Shown here in pieces: positions 1 to 11,536 of a stretch of DNA of 64,000 nucleotides. The number at the start of each line of letters is the position of its first letter. Within the stretch, counting starts at the first letter, position 1. The DNA lies in contig NC_088800.1 of the NCBI RefSeq assembly GCF_011386835.1, forward strand, positions 21,132,572 to 21,196,571, written 5' to 3'. The notes below the pieces were generated by a model. That model made no database searches. It saw only the letters and a program-made list of their open reading frames with translations, and was not told where the DNA came from. The position numbers were made by a program, and so were the translations under genes. The DNA comes from Chrysemys picta bellii (Eukaryota; Chordata; Testudines; Emydidae).

Positions 1-1798
1 GAATTTAAAAAAAAACAGACTAATATGCGGCTCATGGAATCCAGAACACACATGACAACAGCCCGGCCTTACCCATGAGTTGCCATCTAACTGTTTTCAT
101 GTTTCTACAACTAATTCGTTTTCCTATTATGTACTATTTTACCACAACCCCACCTACATGCCATCATAGCAATTCTGTCATGGAATGAGACAATTTTTGT
201 TGCTGAATCAAGTCTCATAAATTGATCCTTGAAAAATGGACCAACTCATATGTTATTGATCCTCCCTCTTTTTACATGATTTTATTAAGAGAAATTGATT
301 TTAGTAACTCTGACTATTACGCTTTGCTGAACAATATAACATTGTATCTCATTTACTTTCCTGGGTTTTTTTGTAAGAATAAAAAGAAATTAAAAAAATA
401 AATTGTCTGCTAGGATATACAATTTTGCAAATGCCATTGGTTTAAAAAGGCTAGTTTTATGATCAAGTATCACTATGTTTGATATTCCATAAAGAAGTAA
501 ACAAAATAAACAGTTTTAAAATATTCTTTGTGGAGGATTACATTTCTACAAACAAACACAGCAATATGTTATATTACATTTTAAGAACCATGTTTACCTT
601 TCATTGAGCGTCTTTGCCAGCTGTGTCAATGTCGATTGCAATAGCTTGTGGACAAAAAAATTAAGATGAAATGTTTATTTTTTTAAAATTGCCATGATCA
701 ATGCCAAAAAACACAATGTGTGGGCTGCAGGGAGAGTGCTGGGAGCAATACTATTCATGCTAAATACTGTCGTCTGATTTGCCTCCTTTTAAAACGATGA
801 TACTATAAATAAGAATCCAGCAGAATTATCAATTGCAAGTTTCATTTTAATGTGAAAAACATTCAGGATTTGGCTTTCAGAAGAATTACAAAATATACAA
901 TAAAACTATTGCTTTACGTCTTTCCATTTCCCTTCTGCTTGGAACTGAAGGCTTATTTTAGAAAAAGACCTATATATTTAAATATACGTAACATGATACT
1001 CGTATCAAACACTCTAAATGAGTTATTTGCTTTCTGTATACAGCATGCACTCTTCTAATAAGCCAACAGATTTAGCCCACTGGTATTTTTTATTATCAGG
1101 AAGCTTTGTTGTATGGTTAAACTGATGGTTGCATACGGCTAACTTTCTGAAAATCCTTCCCCACAAATTACTTTTTGATTGATTCAAACATGAGGGTATG
1201 TTAATCTATTTTTAAAAAGAGATGTCAAGTTAGTGTCCCATACGAGTTCAACAACTGCCCTTATCTTAATTACGAGAACATTAACATTTTAGCTTTTTTC
1301 TTTTTGCAGGTTTTATCTGTGTAGCTGATAGAGGGAACACTTCCTAGAAAAACAACTTAATTAAATAAAAAAGCTAGACAAAAAAAGTATTGCGGAAATA
1401 TTGTAATCTGCTTTTTATGGGATAAATCATACACAGTGATCACTGTTAAGAAATCAACATTTCGCAATATCTTTATTGCCCTCTACTTAGAATGGGAAAC
1501 AATGGAAATGTCTCTGTGGGGTAACTGCTGGTAATTGTTGACTTTTTAATGGTAATCACAGAGAGGGACATAAAAATACAGTTGAAATTCACCCCGTGCA
1601 GTGGTCTAGCACAAATCCTATACACCTCTTAAGACATTGGCTTGCTCCACATTGCACTGTATAGATTCAGACAAAATTTGTGATTAGTTTCTAGTACCAA
1701 TATAAACACATCACAGCAAACTTGAGTGGTTTGTATGTGTCCATTTGTAACACACATTACAAATTATACACTGCATATTATACACTGTTATTTCTATA
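1..1798. other. AT-rich non-coding DNA, nothing recognised
   Basis: This stretch holds no open frame with a recognisable protein and no repeat family I can name. It is AT-rich, with many short A and T runs. It could be intronic or intergenic; the sequence alone does not decide. Confidence 0.5.
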
Positions 1799-1963
1799 GA
1801 CCAAGGTTTTCAAAAGTGATTTTTGGGTGCCCAATTTGAAACACCTTAAAAAGGCCTGATTTTCAAAAAGTACCAATCATCTTTCTTCAGAAAACCAGAC
1901 CCCTTTAAGGTTGGCCTTAACTGAAAACACCCCAAATCACTACTCACTTTAAAAATCTTGGTC
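1799..1963. repeat. Short palindromic MITE-like repeat
   Basis: The left end GACCAAGGTTTTCAAAAGTG pairs imperfectly with the right end, whose reverse complement starts GACCAAGATTTTTAAAGTG. The whole 165 bp therefore folds as one imperfect hairpin. This is the form of an old non-autonomous DNA transposon. I see no clear target-site duplication, so the superfamily is unassigned. Confidence 0.5.
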
Positions 1964-4020
1964 ACAATTTTAGCTGTGTGCCTGTATGTCTGCCTGTGAT
2001 GCTTATGCCCCCCTGGTTACATCACCCACTTACTTTTGATGTCACAAAGTTAACACTGAACAGCCTGCTCTTTAAGGTTGACCCATCTCTGATGTCACAG
2101 ACTCACCACTCAAAAATGAGGTATTCATGGGGAAACAGCAGCAGGTGAATGGAAGAGAGGCAAGATAGAAAAGAGAAGGGGACCAGCTAGTATTTTTTTA
2201 TAATAATTAAAAACATACATACACATGTGGTCCTCTGGTCCCTATATGGGAACATACCCATTGATTTCCCTTGGAATTTTGCTTGATTCAATACTAAAGG
2301 TTCAGGGTAACATTTGAGGGTCTACAACATTGCTTGCAAAAGAATAAAAAAGGTGGCTAAAGTAACCCCCTTTTCTTCCCCCCTCAAAAATAAAGAGGTC
2401 TCAGTTTGCCCTCAGACTAAGCACAGAAAGGGCAATTAACAATGTGAAAGCAAAAGCGATCATATTTGATCTGAAGGGATGACCCTTTTTTGAGGAGAAA
2501 AGGATATCTGGTCTCCCTGAGAGCTCATTTCAATGACCTTCCGGGGTCAGAACTTTCAATTATGTCAAGTTAGTTGAATCACATGTGCTGGTTTTGTGAT
2601 TCAGGCTGGATCAATGCAATGTGCTCCACTGAGGATGACTGTGAATTAATCAATCTCATTTCACTTAGTGGACAGTCAGTGAGGTTGGGAAGTAAGTACC
2701 ACAAGATGAGAGATCATGCCTTTCATCAGCTGAGCTATCCAGCTACCCCTGTTTTGGTCCCCCCCCTTCCCCCAAGTTAACTTGAAACCATGCAAAAATA
2801 ATGTTAGGTGGCAGAATCCTAAGAGGGAATTTAACTGTCACATCTATTCAGAGTTGTATGTTTCATGCCAAATTGGAACCTGATGTTCAGTAATACTGTT
2901 TTTGACACTTCTGTGTTATAAAAGTAAAGATCCCTCCTTGCTCAAGGATGTCTATGACACTTTTGCCACTTCTCTTGCTGTCACTGCATGCAGCCCAGAT
3001 GTTCCCTGCATTAAGCAGGGCATTGCCACAGCTGCTACTCAGTGTAGAAAAATATTGGGCTCCAAGCAAATGTAGCAAAGAGCATCTTTTCTCCTTTTCA
3101 CTGACGTTTTTGGAGGGCAATACCTTATGATGTGCATAAAAGATAAAGGAGGGAAGCTCTGAGGCTTAGAAGCAGTGGGCACGGTGCAATTTCTCTGGCT
3201 CTTGATCAAAGCAACACAGAGCTATTACTATCCATTTGCTTCCCCTCCTTCTAGAAAAATATTCCTTACTGAAAAATACCTGCCAGAGCAGCTTCTGCTG
3301 TACCTGCTAGAGAACTAGACTGGAAAAAAGAGTTTTTTTTTAAAAAAAGAACAAAAATGCAAATGGAACACTGCCAATTTGAAATGTAGCTTGTCTTGGG
3401 GCTACATTGTGCCCTTCTTTAACAAAGGTGTAATGGAGAAGAAGGCACACTCCTCCCCTGTCCTTGTTTGGGCCCCCCTGACCTTGAATCGTGGTCTGGT
3501 GCACAGAATTGCTCCTGCTCTCTGTGTGAGCAAGTGGGGTCAGAGAGGGGTGGCAAAGAGGCAGAGCTTTGGCTCCAACCCCCCCACTTGCTAGTCAGAG
3601 TAGCTGACTATATATATGGGGAAGAATATATATATATATATCCGGCATTCTTCCTGGATCTACAGTAATTTACTTCCCTTGGAGCAAGAGGATGGAAAAT
3701 TCTGAGTGACAATTCTTTGCTGGAGTTGCTGCTGGGATGGAGAAGTTACACACCATTCCTTACACAGGGGCTGAGCCTGAAAGCTTATTCTAGCCTTATT
3801 CTGCATGATAAATATCATTTTTTTTTCTCCAGAGGTCTCCCTCCAAGAGCCTCTCAGAGTTAAGTGAATTATCCCTGCTTCTAACTTTCCCCTGTCAAGA
3901 GGTCAGGTAAAGAGCGGCACAAAGGAAGCCATTTGCAGTATATAAGAACACATTTTACCGCTGCATATTATTGACCATCATCAACTGTCACATATTCTAT
4001 TAACTATTTACACATAAATA
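1964..4020. other. Non-coding DNA with a short (AT)n tract
   Basis: No gene is recognised here. A short (AT)n tract lies at 3625-3641. Around 2717-2741 the reverse strand resembles a tRNA A box (TAGCTCAGCTGATG), but no matching B box follows, so I do not call a tRNA or a SINE. Confidence 0.5.
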
Positions 4021-4284
4021 AAGCTGGTCGGAAAACAGAATTTCCATTTTGCAATTAATTCCAATATTTCAAAATTTGTTTTCATCCCAAATCTGGGCAA
4101 AAAGACAAATTAGGCAAAATTTTCACAGAGCAAAAATTGCTGAATTTTTCTTATGTTGAAACAAAATGTTTTGCTCCATTTTGAAATGTCACTTTTAGAA
4201 AATATGTATTTTGTTGAAGTGGGCATTTTCCTGCATTGTCCTTCTGAACACAATTTTTTGTTGGAAATTTTATTTAACCAGCTC
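4021..4284. mobile_element. TA-flanked MITE, GAGCTGGTC family (copy 1)
   Basis: The left end AAGCTGGTCGGAAAA and the right end (reverse complement GAGCTGGTTAAATAAAATTT) are inverted repeats. TA lies directly before the left end, while the right flank has AA. The interior is rich in TTTTC and GAAAA blocks. Related copies lie at 57351-57630 and 61370-61860. A TA target points to Tc1/mariner-type movement, which is an inference; there is no coding capacity. Confidence 0.55.
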
Positions 4285-4479
4285 AAACGATAAAGACATA
4301 ACAGCCTTTAAATTCCCCTCCTTTAAAAGTCTTACGGTACAGCACTTTTTCTCTGAATAGGTAATAATGGATGCAGCTTCACCAGAAAGGGTCAGCCCCG
4401 CTCCCTTTAGGATCTATTGGGCATTACCAGAGTGACACAAGGGATTTCTATATAAATTGCCTATTGTGCTTCTCCTTCC

Positions 4480-4605
4480 TCTGACCTCTGTCTACTTGTC
4501 TGTGCTAGTAAGGTCTTTGGAGCAGGGTTCGTCCTCCTTGGAAAGCACCTGGCACACAGTGGGTTTAACAGCAAATAAATAATAAGAATAATGAATAATA
4601 CTACT
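4480..4605 (+). repeat. MIR-like SINE, 3' tail fragment
   Basis: The text resembles the 3' part of amniote MIR-type SINEs: a 'ctctttggagcagggttcgtc' block, then 'agcacctggcacacagtggg', then an AAATAAATAATAA tail. The 5' tRNA-like part is missing. The family call rests on remembered consensus, not on a search. Confidence 0.45.
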
Positions 4606-5836
4606 GCTGCCTGGATTGACTACTCTGCTTCTGTAATAGAACAGAACCAGCCAGCCTGCTAATAAAGATTGAGTTTGGAACCACACCAATTTTCTGCATG
4701 TTACTGCTGAGCCATCTATCTTAACATCTGCAATCCTTATCAACCACTTAATTACCCAAATATTAATAGGAATGACCATTTTCATGTGGCATACCAAAAG
4801 TGATGTCGTACCTTTTGTTGTTTGAAGCCATTGCCTCCCAAACAATATCCCTGGATTACAACATGTTTCTCCTAGCATCGTTATTGCTTCTGCACTGATA
4901 GAGACGTTAACAAAGGGCACTCATGTTGACCTCTGTTTGATACAAAATACAGAGAGCAGCCAGCCTGCTGGTGAACATACCGATGTGCTATCTCTGAGTG
5001 TGTTGACCTTCTGTTCTGTGCTGCCACTTTTAGTCCCCATCTGGGACTGAGTGCTGCAAATTGATCAGGAATGATACTCTGCCATGGTTGCCATCTAATC
5101 TGCTGCCACTCCAAACATGTTCATTACAGAGGGTGTCACTTTCACTATCAGGTGCTGTAGGACACATGTACATGGGGTGGTGATTATTATGAATAATAAG
5201 AAAAATGGGGGAGATTATGGTGTTTTGCTGAAGAATCTGGGGTGGGAAAGAGAGATGGGCTAACTCTATGGCTGTCATCCCCCCCCTTCCCATAATTCTG
5301 TGAATGCCCCTCCCTTACTGTAGGATCTGGGCTCAGTATGGGAGAAATCAGGTCAGGGTCACATAGATCCACAAGCCATTGACCCTTACGGAGTGGGAGT
5401 GCAGGAATGGTAGGGGCCACTGCAGCAACAGAAAGTAATAGCAGCCCTATTGCCAGTTTATAACCTATAGGGAGGATGTCATCTCATGCTTGTGGACTGC
5501 CGCCTATTCTTCTTACTGGCTATTCAGGATGGGTGCAGAAGGCTGGATTTTTCCTCAGGAATTATTGTGTTATTAATAAAAATGCAGCTTAGTTTTGCCA
5601 AAGTTCATTCTGTATTCTCCTAAATTGAGCATGCTCTTGGCAATATTCTCTGGTACTGAGATGATCATATTCTAAATTACTAAAATTATTAGCATCTCCC
5701 ATGGCAGAGCTAACCTATATTTATTGATTGCATACATGTGGCACACAGTAATAGTAAGATCATTTAACCACACCTTCTAAATATACGTTTATCCTTCAGT
5801 GTAGAAAATATGCTTTACCATTAAGTGTACAATTTG
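4606..5836. other. Non-coding DNA, nothing recognised
   Basis: Open frames on the minus strand between 4492 and 5420 are up to 142 codons long. They have no recognisable domain, overlap one another in different frames and begin in repeat sequence. I see no gene or named repeat here. Confidence 0.45.
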
Positions 5837-5985
5837 ATGCTAAACCCAGGGTTGTGAGTTCAGTCCTTGAGGGGGCCATTTAGGAACTAGGGTAAAAAAA
5901 AAACAACAACTGGGGATTTGTCCTGCTTTGAGCAGGGGGTTGGTCTCCTGAGGTCCCTTCCAACCCTGATATTCTAGGATTCTAT
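5837..5985 (+). repeat. tRNA-derived SINE with CR1 tail (turtle Pol III SINE type)
   Basis: The head holds a Pol III B-box-like stretch (GGTTGTGAGTTCAGTCC, about 5850-5866) followed by CTTGAGGGGGCCATTTAGG. After a poly-A-rich linker comes the CR1 3' end: GAGCAGGGGGTTGG, GGTCCCTTCCAACCCTGATA and a degenerate ATTCTATG tail. The A box is missing, so the copy is 5' truncated. Such SINEs borrow the CR1 3' end so that CR1 reverse transcriptase can mobilise them. The tRNA-CR1 fusion is the strongest pointer to a turtle. Confidence 0.75.
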
Positions 5986-8900
5986 ATACTGTACATTTTT
6001 AGCTACTAAGTGCATTTTCACAAAATACATTTTTTGTTTTTTTTTTTTGTTTTTTTTTACAAAAAGGGTTTATTTTTTATGAACACTTTTTGCTTGAGCA
6101 TGGGGAATAAACCCAAGGACACTACTTTCTTCCATGGATAGTTTTTATGGATACTATTTTATTTCAAGGTCTGTTTTTACTGGCAGAATGAATTAATTTT
6201 TAATCTATCATTAAATGTGATAAATAATACTTACTGGACAAAAAGGTTTGGAAAACAATGTTACTTTAGAACGTTCTGTATTATTTGTGAAGGCTTACAA
6301 AACAAGTACTTGGATATAATTGCTTAAAGCTGACTTCAAAAGATTCCGTTTCAATGCGACACAAGGTGGCTGCTGGCAAATATATAGCTCTCACCATCTT
6401 AAATATCTGCTTCTTGTAATCTGTTCTACAAGACTTAAAAATGAATAAATATGGTGTGGTAAGCCAGATTTTATGCTTAACCTGCCATACCTTGGAAACA
6501 GGGTAATAATTATAGAAATGGCTGAAGTTTGTGTGGTGGTTTGTTTAAGTCAAGTACACCCACAGTGTTTCTCTTTTCCAAGTTCAATTATTAACTCCAC
6601 TTAAAAGCCAATCCCCATGTGTGTGTTGACAAAAATCTCAGAAACATAGAAGATTTAATAGCAATACTTGGCATACATTTTTTTGGCAACATGAACTGAA
6701 GGACACATGAAATGGAGTTGAAAGACACACTTCCCAGCCCTCAGACTAGTTTTATCGAAGTCCAAACTCTAATGTTCCTTTATTTTGGCAAAATCAAAAC
6801 TTACTGTTAGCTACAGAAGTGTTCTGGGTTTTTTATCAAGGTGAAAGCAGTTTAGATTCCTGTAATTTGTTCTGCATGCTGAGATATCATTCATTGTTTG
6901 CAGTAAAATTTTTATGATAAGATTCTTTGTTACATTGCTAAACCTATAAAATATATTGATATAATATTTCACAAATCCTAAAACTGATCTTCTGAACACA
7001 CCTTTTAATTCAGGGTTCAAACCAAAAGATTATTTCTTCACATCTCATATTTAGTTGGTAGCTTTTTCCCTTATCACAGGTCTAGCCATGTAAGATATTT
7101 TCCAATCTTTTTGGTCTATTCCAGCTTTTTTTTTTTTGTCATACAAAAATCAAAGTACTTTAACTTTTTCAGTGACCTTATTCTAATAGCACATATTAAA
7201 TTAATCAGAAAAATTAGAGGAAACCTAATTTTCTCCAGAACATAACCAGAGTCCAAGTATCGCTCCCTTTTTCATTTGTCTCCATGGAGGCTTGTTTATT
7301 CAAGTAATAATTTCTTGGAGCATCTTACTAATATATGTGATGGCAAAACCTAAGAAATTTGAGCACTTTAATTTTCTTAATGAAAATTGAGTTGAGTCTA
7401 TTTTTTGACTATGTCATTTAGGTCTTTTTTATTATTGAACTTTCACAGCAGCAAATGCTAAAAGGGCCTATTCCTTGATTCTTGGGCACAGCCCTAGCAA
7501 GGATGCTAATTAAAGATGCTGCCAGAGATCCAGCCATTTGCACAACTTCACATGCTGCCTCTGCTGAGATGCTGGGGATGGCAGGTTTGGGAAGGGTAGT
7601 GGCAGACTTGCACCAGCAATGTGTTCCACGATGTTAGGGGGATTTTTAGCTGACAGCTTTTGCCCAGTTTCCAGCCCTTTTTTTCATTGAGAGGTGCAGA
7701 CAAGCCAGATCTGATTAGAGAAAACAGCCCGTAAAGTGGAAACTCATGTTCCGTTTGACATTCCTGTATTAATTCATTTACAACTTTCCACAAAATTCAA
7801 CTTTTGCACTGAACTATTTCATGATATTGGCTGATTTTTTTTAAGTTTGAAGAAAAATCCCTTTAGACATTTTTGCTTTATCAAAATGGTATCAAAATAA
7901 TCCTCCTTTTTCTGCTTTAAAAATACGTTTGTGTTGTTGGGCATGAATAACTAAAAATGGCTGAACTTTACTTCACATTACTAATACTTACAGTATATTG
8001 CAATAGCACCTAAAGGCTCCAGCCTACTATTGTGGCCTACTGTACCCCAAACAGCTATAATTTAATACTCTGATCCTGCCAACACTTATAATGGGCTGAC
8101 CTGTGAGCACATGCCACAGAAGTCAAGCAAAGTAAAATTAACTAAGTTAACAATAATGGAAAATTTGCTTCCATTCATCATTATAAAAATTCTAACTCAT
8201 GTAGCCTGCTCACATGAAGATCTTTGGAGGATGGAAGACTAAGTTTTTAGTCATATGGTTACCACAAAGACACAAAGTCCATATGTAAGTATGTGTACAT
8301 TGAGTGCCCTCAGGCATCCGATATCTAATATTGATGCTCAGATGATATTTGCATACACACTTACCTTGCCAACTGCAAGCTAAATCCCATGTACACACAG
8401 TCTCCCCACGCCTGTTTACATTCACACACACACATCAGATCCTTGCACACCCATAGGGCACATAGAAGTTACTATACCAATTTCTATTAAAATCTACAGC
8501 TCCATGAGAGCCGACTAAACCTTCGGTTGTGAATTTTGCTGAGTTAAACAGAGTTACTCTGGATTTACACTGGAGTAAGCAAGAGCACAATATTGCACAT
8601 TGAGGTCGCAAAGGGTTTAAGCCTAAGCAGAATTTGGCATGTTTATATGCATCCCTCTCCCCGTGCTAAAGTAATCTACCCTGTATGCCCCCAGACACCC
8701 AGTAAAACACAATTCTGCAGATTCATCCACACGCTGCAAACACACAGGGCACAATTCTTCCCTCAGATATACTACTAATGCAGTTCACAACACAGTCAAT
8801 GGTCATTGCACAAGCAACGCTGAGGACAGCATAGAGCCGACAGATTCCATATCTAATCGCATCCTATGCAGCTATGCCACCCGGTTGAACATTCCTGCTC

Positions 8901-9082
8901 AGTTATAACTGCACAAAGATTAATCCATTTATATGCTTTTTCAGTCAGTGGACATCATGTAAAAAGAGCAAACAGATTTGTCCATTCCAACATACAGCCA
9001 CCACTTTTTGAAATTGTTCCTATTTTTTAAATAAAGGAAATTCTATGCAAAAACAATACTAGTGAAGTGTTAGTGTTACTTG
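5986..9082. other. Non-coding DNA with a possible MIR remnant
   Basis: No gene is recognised. About 8004-8075 resembles, on the minus strand, the MIR-type tail with 'agcacctaaaggctccag'; the match is weak. A CA-rich patch lies near 8424-8434. The rest carries no feature I can name. Confidence 0.4.
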
Positions 9083-9933
9083 TGTAACCCTCTTGGGGTT
9101 TAGAGAGCATGGCTCCTTTAAAACCTTGTACTGAGCCAGAGGAAGTACTGGTGGTACCAGGAAGAGGAAGCGTTAGTTGTTCGAGGGGAGTGGAAAGAGG
9201 GACAGCAACAGGGTGTGAATGTCTGTAGCTCCAGACAAGAGGGCTATTGCGAGCAGGCCCTCATGTCAGTGAAGCAGCTGAGAACGAGTCTGAAGCCTGG
9301 GAGGGACAGAGTGGCCGACCAGAGATGCCCAGGACAGGAGTGAGGGAGCAATCACCTGAGAAGGACAAACTGGAGCTGGACCCAGTATCACGGTTGCCCA
9401 GAGCTGTATGGGACCGTGTATATTGGGGCTCGTGACCTTGCATTGGGAATAAGGAGGGAGGCTGTAGCTAGCTAAGTGGGGAGGTTGTTGCTCTGTATCG
9501 GTTTGCAGAGAGCGGCAGAAGAGGGCACCGGAGGGGTTTGTTGGGGGAAATTTACTGGCACCAAAGATGACCTGCAGCACTCAACACTCACTGATGGACT
9601 GGAATTCTGCCCAAGACTCTTGAACCCTGAATGTAGATACACTGCTTGGCATCTGCCCTTTCTTATTGTGGTACCACTGGACCTGTGGATGTAACCCTGT
9701 TTTAGCACTTCTCCTGTCTTCCCCCTGTTGTTTTTCTCCATTCATTCCTCTGTAAATAAATATTTCCTTTTCCTATATTGATTGTACTATTCTGGTGTGT
9801 TTACTCTGGGGGGGTTGGAACAGGTGCCCCTGAGGTGGAAGGGAGTTTCCCAGGTGAGTTCCTGCGCATGCCTTTTCTTGGTTGGTGCTCCTGCTGAGTG
9901 AACTCCATCTTGGCCACCAGGGAGCTAGTTACA
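9083..9933 (+). mobile_element. Probable solo LTR of an endogenous retrovirus-like element
   Basis: The segment starts TGTAACCC and ends GTTACA, giving a 6-bp terminal inverted repeat within the TG...CA rule for LTRs. Inside are a TTTAAAA motif near 9117 and an AATAAA signal at 9755-9760, in LTR order. Flanking tetramers are CTTG and CTCA, so no clean target-site duplication remains. No primer-binding site or coding sequence follows. It could instead be an unrelated repeat with LTR-like ends. Confidence 0.5.
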
Positions 9934-10914
9934 CTCATAAGTGATAGAAGATTCTTTTTCAGATATTATATATTCTCTTCCCCATAAAAGGTCACTGTGT
10001 ATATTTAAGAATCTCTGTTGGTCTTGCAGATATACATTGCTACACTCTTTTTTTTTTTTTTTTTGCATCTAGGATGGGATAGGACTAGGATAGGCTTATG
10101 GTATTAATTCTGAAACTGCTTCTTACAGGAGTCCTTTTATGCTGTTTTATTAACAGTTTATATTTTCCATTTCTGTTTTGTTTTTACCAAAACTCCTCTC
10201 TTACATAGCTATTTAATTTCTTTTTTAAATGTAGGTTGCAAATTGTATTAATAAAAACTTTAAGTATTACTTTCACACAGGATGGGATATTTGACTCCTG
10301 AATTATGTTAAAACCTTTTATTTTACACTTATGTTATATGAAGTACTTGTTAAACACTATTAAAATGAAATGTAATTTTGCTTTTCATCTGAAATTGAAT
10401 TTTTCTCATAAGCTTTCAGAGAAATTCTTTTTTATATATCTAAGAGCTAAGTATCTAGTTGTACTACCGGATATTTATATTAACAGATCACAAAACCACC
10501 CTATAGTTTTCTTAATATTTTGCATTGTTATATAAATATGAATCCTTATGCTAACCTGTTAGTCTTCTTCTAATGTTTAAATTTAAGCTTGTTCTCAAGT
10601 CCCATTGAAGTCAATGCTCAACGTTAAGCATGTGCTTTAAGAGCTTTTCTGATTTGGGGCCCTATTCCACACAGTTCATCTCTAGCACATGATGGTAGTC
10701 TGTTTTCCTGCCTACTTATTAATATAAACACAGTGTGTCTTCTACTTACACTATATATGTGATAAGACATTGTATTATTCTTGCATCCATACACATTTTA
10801 GTAACATGTCATATTGCATATCTAACACTGTACATGAAAATGAATTAATCATAATTCTGATCATGTTATTTGGGAAATATTGTGCATTGTGTAATTATAA
10901 TACATTCTTTAGTG
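9934..10914. other. AT-rich non-coding DNA with a palindrome-core fragment
   Basis: A T tract lies near 10048-10065. At 10601-10616 there is CCCATTGAAGTCAATG, the core of a palindromic repeat seen at several places in this window. The target-site duplication of the next hAT element ends at 10914. Nothing else is recognised. Confidence 0.5.
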
Positions 10915-11528
10915 CTGAATTTCCCAAACCGTGAGTCGCAATCCCCAAGGGTGGTCATGAAAGAGTACTACTGGGGTTGTGAGACATTGAGCCAGCAATA
11001 AGGAGGGGTGAGGAGCAGGATAGGGGAGGCAAGGGTTCTGGAGGGAGCGTGGCCAGCACCCAGGTCCCGCTCTGCCTTCCTGGTCCTCCTGCTGGAACCT
11101 GCAGTAGCTCCCTTTGGTGCTGCCGGAAGCCTCGAAGCAGCAGTAAGGAGTTGGGGGTGGAGGGGGAGGGCTAGGGAAAGCAGAGGGTAAGGGCACCACG
11201 TGGATAGGGCAGGAGAAGTCAGGAAGGCTGCTCATGGTCCAATCCCAGGGCGGTGAGTAGAGACGCATGCAGCTAGCTGCCGTTGCTGGGGCAGGGATGC
11301 CCAGTCCATGCCCTTCTGCCCGCTCTGAGCTGCAATGGCAACTCCTTCCTGGGAGGGAGGGAGGGAGAGGGGTGATGGGAGCAGGGCTGGCTGTGGGATG
11401 GGGGGAGAGAGTTGAGGTGGGGAGCAGGGCTGAAACATTTCTGTCACAAGAAATACCTGAATTGGGGGTCAGGTTAACCTAGGTGAGCCCAAAGGTGGTC
11501 GTGGGCTGAAAAAGTTTGGGAACCATTG
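10915..11528. mobile_element. Non-autonomous hAT (Charlie-like) transposon
   Basis: The exact 8-bp duplication CTTTAGTG flanks it at 10907-10914 and 11529-11536. The ends are inverted repeats: CTGAATTTCCCAAACC on the left, CAATGGTTCCCAAACTTTTT read in from the right. 8-bp duplications are the mark of the hAT superfamily. The GC-rich interior encodes no transposase; open frames in it are random products of base composition. Confidence 0.9.
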
Positions 11529-11536
11529 CTTTAGTG

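Noticed and set aside
2700..2745. tRNA-like A box on the minus strand
   Set aside because: No B box at the right distance, no cloverleaf and no SINE body; a chance or very old remnant.
4492..5420. Chain of overlapping minus-strand frames
   Set aside because: Different frames, no shared domain, and the downstream end lies in a SINE tail; no splice pattern supports a gene.
9247..9741. Overlapping frames on both strands, up to 104 codons
   Set aside because: They lie inside the probable solo LTR and show no retroviral protein motif.
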